Assembly (NCBI GenBank): GCA_963826145.1
Contig: CAWGVW010000002.1
Location: 496,001 to 560,000 of the forward strand
Source of the DNA: JBGPLJ01 sp963826145
Lineage (GTDB): Bacteria > Pseudomonadota > Gammaproteobacteria > Steroidobacterales > Steroidobacteraceae
DNA: 64,000 nucleotides
Reading direction: 5' to 3'
The notes beneath the pieces were generated by a model. That model was given only the letters and a program-made list of their open reading frames with translations. It made no database searches and was not told the DNA's origin. Positions within the stretch are counted from its first letter, which is position 1; each line of letters starts with the position of its first letter. Both the position numbers and the translations under genes were made by a program. Positions 1 through 8,040 of this stretch are shown one piece after another.

Positions 1-1497
1 GCCTGGCTGCAGAGCGTCGCGGGCCTCGGACGTGGCGATCGCGTCGCCCTGATGATGCCGAATATCCTGCAATACGCAATCGCGGTATTTGGAGCGCTGC
101 GCGCCGGCCTCACGGTCGTTAACACCAATCCCCTGTATACGCCACGCGAGCTCGAACACCAGTTGAATGACTCCGGTGCGACGGTCATCGTCATCGTTGA
201 GAATTTTGCGCATGTGCTCGCCGAGGTCATAGGCAGGACCAAGGTCAAGCAGGTCGTGCTGACTGCGGTCGGTGACCTGCTGGGGTTTCCGAAGTCGACG
301 ATCGTCAATTTTGTGATACGCCGGGTGCGCAAACAGGTGCGGCCCTTTCATCTGCCGAGCGCGGTGAATTTTCGCGAGACCCTGTCACGCGGCGCAGCGC
401 TCGAGATGAAACACGTTGAAGTTGAGCACGAGGACATCGCGTTCCTGCAATACACCGGCGGCACCACCGGAGTCTCCAAGGGAGCCATGCTCACGCATCG
501 AAACATGGTTTCGAACGTGCTGCAGTCCGAGGCCTGGATGTCGCCGTGGATCGCGGCCAAGACCGAAGTTGTTATCACGGCCTTGCCGCTGTATCACATC
601 TTTGCGCTGACGGCGAACTGCCTTGTGTTCCTGTGTGTCGGCGCGCACAACGTGCTCATCACGAATCCGCGCGACTTCAAAGGCTTCGTGGCAGAGCTCA
701 AGAAGTATCCGTTCACCTACATGAGCGGCGTAAATACGCTCTTCAACGCCCTGCTCCACACACCGGGATTCGACACCATCGATTTCCGTCATCTGAAGAT
801 CACGCTTGGTGGAGGCATGGCCGTGCAGGGCGCCGTTGCCGAGCGCTGGAAGCAGGTTACCGGGCACTATCTGACGCAGGCGTGGGGCCTGACGGAAACA
901 TCGCCTGCTGCCTGTATCAATCTTTTCAATACACCGTTCAATGGTTCGATCGGCCTGCCAATTCCATCGACGGAGATAGCGATTCGCGACGATGACGGCA
1001 ATGACCTTAAGATCGGGGAAGTAGGTGAAATCTGCGTTCGTGGCCCGCAGGTAATGCGTGGCTATTGGAATCGTCCTGATGAAACCGCAAAGGTCTTGTT
1101 CGCCGACGGTTTCCTTCGCACCGGTGACATTGGACGCATCGACCAGGAAGGCTACGTATACATCGAGGACCGCAAGAAGGACATGATCCTGGTTTCGGGC
1201 TTCAACGTTTATCCGAATGAGGTGGAAAGCGTTGCGGTTACGCACCCTGCCGTTCTGGAGGTGGCAGCAGTGGCGCAGTCGGACGAACGCTCAGGCGAAA
1301 TTGTGGTGCTGTTCGTCGTTGTGAAGCCCGGGCAGCAGCTCACCGAGGGCGAGATGATCGAGCACTGCCGAAAGTCACTGACCGGCTACAAAGTCCCGAA
1401 GCACGTGTACTTCCGGGCGGAGTTGCCGAAAACGAACGTCGGCAAGATTCTCAGGCGTTCGCTGCGCGAAGAGATCTCGAAGCCGCAGCCGGCCTAG
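1..1497 (+). CDS. fadD: Long-chain fatty acid--CoA ligase (5' end outside window)
   Basis: AMP-forming acyl-CoA synthetase that activates fatty acids to acyl-CoA for beta-oxidation or lipid synthesis. The reading frame is open from base 1, so the true start lies upstream; the first Met pair at base 52 is internal. Visible signatures are the AMP-binding P-loop YTGGTTGVSKGAML (codons near 450-490), the adenylation motif AWGLTETSP, the hinge FLRTGDIGRID, the fatty-acyl-CoA signature ending in DMILVSGFNVYPNEVE, and the C-terminal catalytic-lysine context NVGKILRR. About 498 residues are present against about 560 for FadD, so roughly 60 N-terminal residues are missing. It converges with the decayed DUF6502 gene downstream. 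Confidence 0.93.
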   Translation, partial: AWLQSVAGLGRGDRVALMMPNILQYAIAVFGALRAGLTVVNTNPLYTPRELEHQLNDSGATVIVIVENFAHVLAEVIGRTKVKQVVLTAVGDLLGFPKSTIVNFVIRRVRKQVRPFHLPSAVNFRETLSRGAALEMKHVEVEHEDIAFLQYTGGTTGVSKGAMLTHRNMVSNVLQSEAWMSPWIAAKTEVVITALPLYHIFALTANCLVFLCVGAHNVLITNPRDFKGFVAELKKYPFTYMSGVNTLFNALLHTPGFDTIDFRHLKITLGGGMAVQGAVAERWKQVTGHYLTQAWGLTETSPAACINLFNTPFNGSIGLPIPSTEIAIRDDDGNDLKIGEVGEICVRGPQVMRGYWNRPDETAKVLFADGFLRTGDIGRIDQEGYVYIEDRKKDMILVSGFNVYPNEVESVAVTHPAVLEVAAVAQSDERSGEIVVLFVVVKPGQQLTEGEMIEHCRKSLTGYKVPKHVYFRAELPKTNVGKILRRSLREEISKPQPA

Positions 1498-1511
1498 TTC
1501 TTCCTTCCCCG

Positions 1512-2160
1512 CTATTCGCTCGCGAACATATACACGCCCGTTCCGACGCGGCAGGTCTTCGCCGCTCTGCCATCTTCTGCGGACCGGACGGAGTGCGCGG
1601 ACAGCCAGTCGTCGACGGTTTGCAGGAAGTCGTCGCCTTGTTCACGCAGAAACTGGTGGAACTCATATGCAGTTCGCGTCCACAGATCGATTTGTTGCTG
1701 CTCGTTCATAAAATCCGTGTTAAATCTGTCGCTCGCCGTTAGCTCGACGTTTCTTTCGACCATCGTCAACATAGCGTCTATGACACACAACATTCGGTCG
1801 CGTTAAGGCTATTTGAGTCGAGGTGTTAAGACTCGATTACGGGCACGAACCTTCCCAGCCCTATCTTTGCTACTGCGTGAGTTTCGCGTTAGTACAGCAA
1901 GCGCTTCCGCCGGGTCGCTATTCGGTGCCACGTGTCGCACGAGCGCGTTGAAACTGCGCTGGCGACCGATCAATGGCAGGATAGCCGGCATTCCACTGTT
2001 GAATCCGTAAAGCGGGATTTGTGTACCACTCTTGCAGAATCTCTGGATAGTCGAAGAATATCGTCTGCGAAGCGCAGACTTGTGAACTCGGACTTTTTGT
2101 CCCGGCGCCGGTCTCGTTGAGCATCAATTGCACTATGCAATGAGTGCCGTGCTGCGCCAA
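1512..2160 (-). pseudogene. Decayed DUF6502 family gene
   Basis: A broken relative of the two intact DUF6502 genes downstream of it on the same strand. Read on the minus strand, a segment near 2010-2050 gives ILQEWYTNP, like the RVLAGWYVDP of the intact copy. After a frameshift near 1990 the next frame gives GMPAILPLIG then SFNALVRHV, matching SFQTLVRKH. That frame runs on through two in-frame stops (TAG at 1811-1809 and TAA at 1805-1803) to a C-terminal piece (1793-1512) ending RVGTGVYMF, matching VGLGIYMF and LGVGIYLF. The N-terminal HTH part could not be traced with confidence beyond about 2160. The 3' piece alone is an open frame of 93 codons and could be mistaken for a small gene. Confidence 0.6.
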
Positions 2161-2296
2161 GTCTTAGCAATAGTTGCGCGACTCTTGCCAGAATTCCTTC
2201 CCCAATCATCAAATGAAGCGTCGAATCACTTGATAGCCTGCGAAGCGACGCTGCCGCGCGCGTTGTTCGACTCGTGTATATGGATGCCATTTTGTT

Positions 2297-3163
2297 TTAC
2301 CGTGGCCTACTAAAAAGGTAGATGCCGACGCCTAAGCTGCGCAGTTGACCTCGCCTTCGAGTTGCGGGCGCTTGGCGTTCCTCTCGTCCCAAGTATTCGC
2401 GTGCAGCGCTTAGGAACCGCTTGGCACTTGAAGATAGGCGTTGCACAGCAATCGGGTAGTGCTCGCCCTTCAGTCGATCTGTAAGTGCTACATCTTCAAA
2501 CAGCGTAGCTGCTGGAGAATTCAAATTGTAGCTGAGCGTTTCTGCCAACCTTCTCAGCTTATCCGAGACATCCTGGAGATCTCTCTGGGACCTGAATCCA
2601 TACTCCACAAATCGACGCTTTGGAACGATGGCGCCGCTATCTGTCGTGCGAACAGCACTTGCCCTTCGCAATTCGTCGAGTACCGCTCTTGGCGGCACAT
2701 CGCCACCATAGGTTCGCACAAGTTGGTGAAATGTTGCTCCGGAGCCCCGAATTTGTAGTGGCCTCGGACGACCTTGCCTCGCAGCAAATTTAGGATCGAC
2801 GTACCAACCCGCCAGGACTCGATTTGCTCGCTGAAGTTGTTTAAGTTCGACTTTTCGAGCCGGTCGATTTGCACCAAGTACACGTGCAACTTCCTGACGT
2901 GTCAGTCCTGTCGCGACTGCAATTCGCGAGATGTTCGGTCGTCGCCGAGGTACCGAAAGATCATTCGCGGCTGTCATCACAAACGCGCGTCTACTGAGAT
3001 CCGTGAGTTCCCCAGCTCCGATACCGGCGCGGAGCATCAGATTGGCCAACGGCATTAGCAATTGAAAACAACTTTGCCGTATCTGTGCTTCGAGTCGTGC
3101 GCCGCGCGGTTCGCTGGCGTCATATTGTTTTCTTTGTTTCTTGATTTCGTTTCGGCCGTTCAT
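2297..3163 (-). CDS. DUF6502 family protein, putative HTH regulator
   Basis: Protein of 288 residues if it starts at the Met at 3163; the frame is open to an ATG at 3208, but that would overlap the predicted -10 box. Residues about 79-97 read ISRIAVATGLTRQEVARVL, which has the look of a helix-turn-helix and is shared with the second copy. The middle carries the family pattern RVLAGWYVDPKF followed by FHQLVRTYGGDVPPRAVLDELRR, and the C-terminus is LGVGIYLF. A DNA-binding role is inferred from the HTH; the family has no established function known to me. It lies between the decayed copy and the repeat-protein gene, all on the minus strand. There is no clear Shine-Dalgarno before 3163, so the start is uncertain. 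Confidence 0.75.
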   Translation of the reverse strand: MNGRNEIKKQRKQYDASEPRGARLEAQIRQSCFQLLMPLANLMLRAGIGAGELTDLSRRAFVMTAANDLSVPRRRPNISRIAVATGLTRQEVARVLGANRPARKVELKQLQRANRVLAGWYVDPKFAARQGRPRPLQIRGSGATFHQLVRTYGGDVPPRAVLDELRRASAVRTTDSGAIVPKRRFVEYGFRSQRDLQDVSDKLRRLAETLSYNLNSPAATLFEDVALTDRLKGEHYPIAVQRLSSSAKRFLSAAREYLGREERQAPATRRRGQLRSLGVGIYLFSRPR

Positions 3164-3206
3164 CGGTGTCGAACGCAATCTCCACAGAGCATCGAGCAGC
3201 AACCAC

Positions 3207-3233
3207 AATATAGCTGTATGCGCAGCTGTCCAA
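3207..3233 (-). promoter_or_regulatory. Putative sigma70-type promoter of the DUF6502 gene
   Basis: On the minus strand TTGGAC (3233-3228) is followed 15 bases later by TATATT (3212-3207). The -10 is good; the 15-base spacer is shorter than ideal. It would start transcription near 3200, upstream of the Met at 3163. The -35 overlaps one of three TTGGACA heptamers in this region (3227-3233 inverted, 3246-3252, 3323-3329). Confidence 0.35.
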
Positions 3234-3627
3234 CATTAGGCGTCTTTGGACAACCCAATATCCACCTCCGGACAAAGTTGACTACGGTGCTTTCCGTTCG
3301 TAAACGTGACAATTAGATGCAATTGGACAGTTATTGCGGTCTGGGGGCAGCTTGGCAGGTAGTCGGACATTGGCCGCTCGTTGATATGGCGGTAGGACGA
3401 GACGTCAGGTCGATTAACGTCTTGGCGCTGCCCCTCCGATCGCGCAGTTGTGGTCAGCCACCTGGGCGAACTTGGGAACGCTCAACGACGATAGCAACGT
3501 TGCGAGGCCAAATTCACTGGCGGTCGGCTGTCCGACTATGGCAACTGTTGAATTGAGGCAGCCGTATCGGTGCCGTTTCTATCAGCTAGCTAACTTCGAA
3601 TCTGTTGCGAGTCTGTCGCTCGCTTCT
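3234..3627. other. Non-coding gap between DUF6502 and repeat-protein genes
   Basis: About 390 bases with no convincing gene. Short open frames on the plus strand (for example 3317-3556) show no recognisable domain and lie in a stretch of ordinary base composition. The left part holds two direct TTGGACA heptamers (3246-3252 and 3323-3329) in addition to the inverted one in the promoter. No terminator hairpin with a T-run was seen after the repeat-protein stop at 3628. Confidence 0.5.
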
Positions 3628-5055
3628 TTAGATCGTCGACGTACCGCCGATGCCGTTGGTCGACGTGCCGCCGATCCCGCTGGTCGACGTTCCACCAATG
3701 CCATTTGTAGAGGTGCCGCCAATTCCGCTGGTCGACGTGCCACCAATGCCTTTTGTGGATGTGCCGCCGATCCCGCTGGTCGACGTTCCACCAATGCCAT
3801 TTGTGGAGGTGCCGCCAATTCCGCTGGTCGACGTGCCACCAATGCCTTTTGTGGAAGTGCCGCCGATACCACTCGTGGATGTGCCGCCGATACCGTTCGT
3901 TGACGTGCCGCCGATGCCGTTGGTCGACGTGCCGCCGATCCCGCTGGTCGACGTTCCACCAATGCCATTTGTGGAGGTGCCGCCAATTCCGCTGGTCGAC
4001 GTGCCACCGATCCCGTTGGTTGAAGTGCCGCCGATACCACTCGTGGATGTGCCGCCGATACCGTTCGTTGACGTGCCGCCGATCCCGTTGGTCGACGTAC
4101 CGCCAATACCGTTGGTTGACGTGCCACCGATGCCGCTGGTCGACGTGCCACCGATCCCGTTGGTTGAAGTGCCGCCGATCCCGTTGGTCGACGTACCGCC
4201 AATACCGTTCGTGGACGTGCCGCCGATGCCGTTGGTTGACGTGCCACCAATGCCATTCGTGGAAGTACCGCCGATACCACTCGTGGATGTGCCGCCGATA
4301 CCGTTCGTTGACGTGCCGCCGATCCCGTTGGTCGACGTACCGCCAATACCGTTCGTGGACGTGCCGCCGATGCCGTTGAGCGACGTGCCGCCGATGCCGT
4401 TGGTTGACGTGCCACCAATGCCATTCGTGGAAGTACCGCCGATACCACTCGCTTGCGACACGGCGTAGACAGTCGCAACTACAACACCATTCGAAATCGG
4501 TTGGGTACCCACAACCTGTAAGCGATTACCAACAGCCATATCGGCGAGGCCGCCCGATAGCGCCGGCGTGAGGTCAATTCGAGCGCCACCTACGACTGCG
4601 GATCCAGTGCTCAAATTCAAGGAGGAAATGACGCCATCCAAATAAACCTGTGTAGCACCTGGGACAGATCGGTCGCGCGACACAAACATTTCGCTAGCAG
4701 TGATTCCGTCTTCGCTCCAGATAGCAACCATGCGGCCTGTTTCAATGAGGCGGAATGTCCGAATGGTCATTGGTGAGGCAGCACTTATGCCATTGCTCGT
4801 CCCGATCGCAAAACGGCTCGCCGACGAAAAACTCACCCGCTGCCCAAGAACGACAATCGACGCATTCGTGCGATCCACGGACTCGACTGGTCCAACTACA
4901 AGCAACGTTCCAGCTGCGCTTGCGAGCGACGACACGGAGTACACAACCAATGCCGCGAATGTGATTTGCAATCGTCGCAACAACCAATTTCCGCGCGCGC
5001 TCTGGTGCTTAATGTGGGTCTCTGTTGTCATTGCTTGTGCCCGCCTACCGCTCAT
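3628..5055 (-). CDS. Exported DUF5666-like protein with 34 C-terminal octapeptide repeats
   Basis: Protein of 475 residues. Residues about 24-48 form a signal peptide (basic LLRRLQ, hydrophobic core, SLASAAG cleavage region). Residues about 49-200 hold two small beta-rich units with the pattern GxVxSxxxxxxxVxVxGxxVxF, like DUF5666 OB-fold domains. Residues 204-475 are 34 uninterrupted copies of GIGGTSTN, varying mainly at position 8 (N, S or K), plus a single Leu for Thr. The ATG at 5055 directly follows the TGA of the upstream DUF6502 gene (TGAATG), suggesting translational coupling; an ATG at 5031 preceded by GGTAGGCGG is an alternative start. An extracellular or surface location is inferred from the signal peptide. 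Function is unknown; a structural, beta-solenoid-like role is a guess. Confidence 0.8.
   Translation of the reverse strand: MSGRRAQAMTTETHIKHQSARGNWLLRRLQITFAALVVYSVSSLASAAGTLLVVGPVESVDRTNASIVVLGQRVSFSSASRFAIGTSNGISAASPMTIRTFRLIETGRMVAIWSEDGITASEMFVSRDRSVPGATQVYLDGVISSLNLSTGSAVVGGARIDLTPALSGGLADMAVGNRLQVVGTQPISNGVVVATVYAVSQASGIGGTSTNGIGGTSTNGIGGTSLNGIGGTSTNGIGGTSTNGIGGTSTNGIGGTSTSGIGGTSTNGIGGTSTNGIGGTSTNGIGGTSTNGIGGTSTNGIGGTSTSGIGGTSTNGIGGTSTNGIGGTSTNGIGGTSTSGIGGTSTNGIGGTSTSGIGGTSTNGIGGTSTSGIGGTSTNGIGGTSTNGIGGTSTSGIGGTSTKGIGGTSTSGIGGTSTNGIGGTSTSGIGGTSTKGIGGTSTSGIGGTSTNGIGGTSTSGIGGTSTNGIGGTSTI
3631..4446 (-). repeat. 24-bp coding tandem repeat, 34 units
   Basis: The interval is 816 bp, exactly 34 x 24 bp, encoding the GIGGTST-N/S/K octapeptides. 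Units differ mostly by third-base changes, and blocks recur at a higher order: the segment starting GATCCCGCTGGTCGACGTTC (plus strand) occurs at 3673, again 96 bp later at 3769, and again at 3937, i.e. multiples of 24. This suggests growth by segmental duplication of several units. Because the period is a multiple of three, nearly all frames stay open across the array, producing long artefactual frames on both strands. Confidence 0.95.
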
Positions 5056-5976
5056 TCACCTAACGACGTCGTCGCCAAAGATCTCTTTCAAAGTTGGTCG
5101 AGCTGCTGATCGCTCGACGAACATGTAGATACCGAGTCCAACCGTTACCTTCTCGTCTCCTGCCGGTCGTTCCAGCTTCGCTCGTGATGAAAGCCAAGCG
5201 TCGAACTCTTCGAGTAGCTGCGGGCATCGGTCACGAACGTAGTCATCGAACGCCCAAACATCTGGCCAAACCACGGGTCGATCGGTCTCAACTGTTCTCT
5301 GAAATAACCCCTTCTGCCCGCTGTCAGTCCTAAGATTGTTGTCTAGCGTTTCGGCAAGATGCGAAACAACATTTGCAACGTGATCAATGCTCTCTGGCGA
5401 CAACTTCTCCGGTATGTACGTACGCCCTAGTACCTTCAGCAGCCCTGTGTTCGTGTCCTGGATTACGATCCCGACTCGCAGCAGCTCGTCCAACATCGCG
5501 CGCGCCGGCATGTCGCCGCTGTGTTTGCGCACGAGCGTTTGAAAGCTCGGCTTGCCCGGATCGTTTTCAAATTCAAGTTCTAGAGGTATCCCGTAAGGCC
5601 CCGTAAATTCCGAGTCCATGTGCCACGCGGCGAGAACTCGAATCACCCGATTAAATTTGCTTTCGTCTTCCGAATAGTCCTTCCCCTCGTCGGCGATAAC
5701 TCTCGCGACCTCCTTGCGGCTGAGCCCCGTGACGATCGCGATGCGCGACTGCGACATGCGACGATCAGAAACGGGGAAGTCCATTGCGGCGACCTCGACG
5801 TAGGCCGCCTTCGCCACCTCCGCAAACTCCAGAAAGTTCACGCCGTTCCTCAGCAGAATCCGCACCAATGGGCGGAGGATTCGCCGAAACCCGGCCAAGA
5901 GGTCCCGTTTAACAGATCGTACCATTTTGAACATAACCTTGTGAATCAAGACATATTTTAGGTGTGATTGCGCCAT
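5056..5976 (-). CDS. DUF6502 family protein, coupled to the repeat-protein gene
   Basis: Protein of 306 residues from the Met at 5976, which has GGGA four bases upstream; Mets at 5934 and 5925 are alternative starts closer to the usual family N-terminus. Residues about 31-66 contain the family opening RRILRPLVRILLRNGVNFLEF; residues about 76-95 give a helix-turn-helix-like SQSRIAIVTGLSRKEVARVI; then VLAAWHMDSEF, FQTLVRKHSGDMPARAMLDELLR and a C-terminal VGLGIYMF. The stop codon abuts the ATG of the exported repeat protein, so the two are likely one transcript and translationally coupled. A regulatory role is inferred from the HTH. The upstream stretch 5977-6163 is AT-rich near the gene, and an imperfect inverted repeat (CCCGTTTAACA at 5903-5913, TGTTTAAACGGG near 5991-6002) flanks the start region. 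Confidence 0.8.
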   Translation of the reverse strand: MAQSHLKYVLIHKVMFKMVRSVKRDLLAGFRRILRPLVRILLRNGVNFLEFAEVAKAAYVEVAAMDFPVSDRRMSQSRIAIVTGLSRKEVARVIADEGKDYSEDESKFNRVIRVLAAWHMDSEFTGPYGIPLELEFENDPGKPSFQTLVRKHSGDMPARAMLDELLRVGIVIQDTNTGLLKVLGRTYIPEKLSPESIDHVANVVSHLAETLDNNLRTDSGQKGLFQRTVETDRPVVWPDVWAFDDYVRDRCPQLLEEFDAWLSSRAKLERPAGDEKVTVGLGIYMFVERSAARPTLKEIFGDDVVR

Positions 5977-6163
5977 TTTTCCCAAAAATATGTTTAAACG
6001 GGGAAAATCGCTCCGCAGGCCAAGGCATGGGGTGGCCGAAAACGGCGACCGCAATAGGTTGTATTCACGACCCGGGTAGGGCGGCGGAAGAGGTCGCGTG
6101 CAATGAATTTGAGGCGCCCGCAAGCGGCGCGGCAACCATGAAACCGCTATCGGGGAATCGCTG

Positions 6164-6880
6164 TCAGGCTGAAAAGACGCGCGCTATTGACCCCTGGATG
6201 CCCTCTGCGGCGACCCTTGGATCCTGCGCATCGCGGATCGGTCGACCGACGACGATGTGGTCTGCGCCGTTCTCGAAGGCCTGCTCGACAGTGACGACAC
6301 GCTTCTGATCATCGATCGGACGATTCTCAACTGGGCGGATGCCGGGCGTGACAACCAGCAGCTTTTCGCCGAGATGTTCTCGAAGCACCCGTGCTTCGAG
6401 CCCGGACGAAACGACGCCATCGCATCCGGCTTCAAACGCGCGACGCGCACGCGACAACACCAGGCGCTCGACGTCGCATTCGAATCCGAGATCGTCGAGA
6501 TCGCCGCGATCGAGGCTCGTCAGCACGGTGACAGCAAGTATCTTCACATCGCCCTTCGCAGCGGCCGCCGCCTCCATGATCGACTGATTGCCATGCACTG
6601 TCGTGAGGGTGACTCCGCGATTGCGAAGCCGCTTCACCGCAGAAGCGACCGTCGCAGGCACGTCGAAGAATTTGAGATCGACAAAGATCTTCTTGCCCGC
6701 TGCCGCCAGCCAGTCGAGAAGTTCGAAATACTGTCCAGCCATGAAGAGCTCGAGGCCGATCTTGTAGAACTGCACCGAGTCTCCGAGCGCGCCGACGAGC
6801 CGGCGCGCGCTGTCCGCGTCCGCGACGTCCAGCGCGAAGATAAGCCGCTCGCGCACCGGGATCTGCTTGCTCGACTTCAC
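6164..6880 (-). CDS. pyrF: Orotidine 5'-phosphate decarboxylase
   Basis: Converts OMP to UMP, the last step of de novo pyrimidine synthesis, in the cytoplasm. The 238-residue TIM-barrel protein starts near LIFALDVADADSA, has the catalytic segment VDLKFFDVPATV (Asp-Lys-Asp tetrad region), then the VHGN strand, and the phosphate-binding VTPGIRP and HIVVGRPI motifs near the C-terminus. Length is normal for the short bacterial form. It overlaps the 3' end of dgt by 4 bp (ATGA), so it is probably translated from the aroK-aroB-dgt message. Confidence 0.95.
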   Translation of the reverse strand: MKSSKQIPVRERLIFALDVADADSARRLVGALGDSVQFYKIGLELFMAGQYFELLDWLAAAGKKIFVDLKFFDVPATVASAVKRLRNRGVTLTTVHGNQSIMEAAAAAKGDVKILAVTVLTSLDRGDLDDLGFECDVERLVLSRARRAFEAGCDGVVSSGLEARVLREHLGEKLLVVTPGIRPVENRPIDDQKRVVTVEQAFENGADHIVVGRPIRDAQDPRVAAEGIQGSIARVFSA

Positions 6881-8040
6881 GTGCGCTCCCCTGGTTCGAA
6901 AATTCTGCGGTGCTCGAGAATCGCGTAGCGATCCGTCATGCCGGCAATGTAATCAGCCACGGCACGGGCGCGGCCAGGCTTGCCGCGGTCCGCCTCGGCC
7001 CGCATCGCCGCATTTCTGTGTTCCGTCGGCATCAGGTTGATGTCTTTGAAAAGAGCCTCGAAGAGCGCCGTAAGCACGGTGCTTGCTTTGGAAGTCATCC
7101 GCAGCACGCGGTAATGGCGGTAGACGTGATCACGCAGGAATGTCTTGAGCTCGAGATGCTGCGCCCGAATGCCATCTGACAGGCCGACGAGCGGTGCAGC
7201 CTGCTTGCGGACGCTATCGATGTCGGAAAGATTGGCGCGCGTGATGCGTTCGCGCGAACTAGTTACAAGGTCGGTCACGACCTCGTTGATCATCCGGCGC
7301 ACTATTTCATTCACAAGCCGCCGGCCGGCGATCTGGGGATATCTGGCGGTAACGTCATTTTGATGTCGCGTGACGATTGCAACGGCGGCCAGGTCATCGA
7401 GGTCGATCAATCCCGCGCGCAACCCGTCGTCGATGTCGTGATTGTTGTAGGCGATTTCGTCGGCGACATTCGCGATCTGCGCCTCGAGCCCCGGCTGCTC
7501 CCGTTTCAGAAAGCGCTCGCCAATGTCGCCGAGTTCTCGCGCATGATTGACCGAACAGTGCTTAAGAATTCCTTCCCGGCATTCAAACGTCAGATTGAGA
7601 CCAGGAAACTCCGCGTAGCGCTCTTCCAGTTCATCGACGACGCGTAACGACTGCAGGTTGTGCTCGAAGCCACCGTACTCGCGCATGCACGTATTGAGAG
7701 CATCCTGTCCGGCATGCCCGAACGGCGTGTGGCCGAGATCGTGCGCAAGGCAGATAGCCTCGGTCAGCGGCTCGTTCAGCTGCAGGGCGCACGCGATGGT
7801 GCGGGCGATCTGCGCGACCTCGATCGAGTGCGTCAGTCGCGTGCGGTACAGGTCGCCCTCGTGATTGACGAAGACCTGCGTCTTGTAGACGAGCCGCCTG
7901 AAGGCGCTCGAATGAATGATGCGGTCCCGATCCCGCTGAAATTCCCCGCGCAGCTGCGGCGGTGGTTCCGGATGGCGACGGCCGCGAGTTCGGTTGTCGT
8001 GCGCGGCGTACGTGGCGAGATGCGGCGCTGTGGTCATCAT
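6877..8040 (-). CDS. dgt: Deoxyguanosinetriphosphate triphosphohydrolase-like protein (HD domain)
   Basis: HD-superfamily dNTPase that splits dNTPs to nucleoside and tripolyphosphate. The 387-residue protein carries the metal-binding residues of the HD domain: His71 in RLTHSIEVAQIAR, His100-Asp101 in AHDLGHTPFGHAG, and a later Asp in VADEIAYNNHDIDD. It is the shorter class (about 380 residues) rather than the 505-residue E. coli Dgt, so substrate preference is uncertain. The start overlaps the aroB stop by ATGA; a second ATG lies one codon downstream. It sits between aroB and pyrF with overlaps on both sides, which points to one operon. Confidence 0.9.
   Translation of the reverse strand: MMTTAPHLATYAAHDNRTRGRRHPEPPPQLRGEFQRDRDRIIHSSAFRRLVYKTQVFVNHEGDLYRTRLTHSIEVAQIARTIACALQLNEPLTEAICLAHDLGHTPFGHAGQDALNTCMREYGGFEHNLQSLRVVDELEERYAEFPGLNLTFECREGILKHCSVNHARELGDIGERFLKREQPGLEAQIANVADEIAYNNHDIDDGLRAGLIDLDDLAAVAIVTRHQNDVTARYPQIAGRRLVNEIVRRMINEVVTDLVTSSRERITRANLSDIDSVRKQAAPLVGLSDGIRAQHLELKTFLRDHVYRHYRVLRMTSKASTVLTALFEALFKDINLMPTEHRNAAMRAEADRGKPGRARAVADYIAGMTDRYAILEHRRIFEPGERT

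Noticed and set aside
385..1245. A 286-codon minus-strand frame opposite fadD
   Set aside because: No family features; the plus strand encodes a clear acyl-CoA ligase.
3221..3253. attC-like CCAACATTAGGC near the DUF6502 promoter
   Set aside because: The core reads ATTAGGC, not GTTRRRY, and no second pair of boxes was found.
3631..4446. Possible CRISPR array
   Set aside because: Units are contiguous 24-bp coding repeats with no unique spacers and no cas genes.
3582..4478. Long open frames over the 24-bp array in other frames and on the plus strand (including a Pro-rich MPLVDVPP repeat protein at 3650-4468)
   Set aside because: A repeat period divisible by three keeps every frame open if one unit is. 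Only the minus-strand GIGGTSTN frame has a signal peptide, a non-repeat domain and a coupled start.
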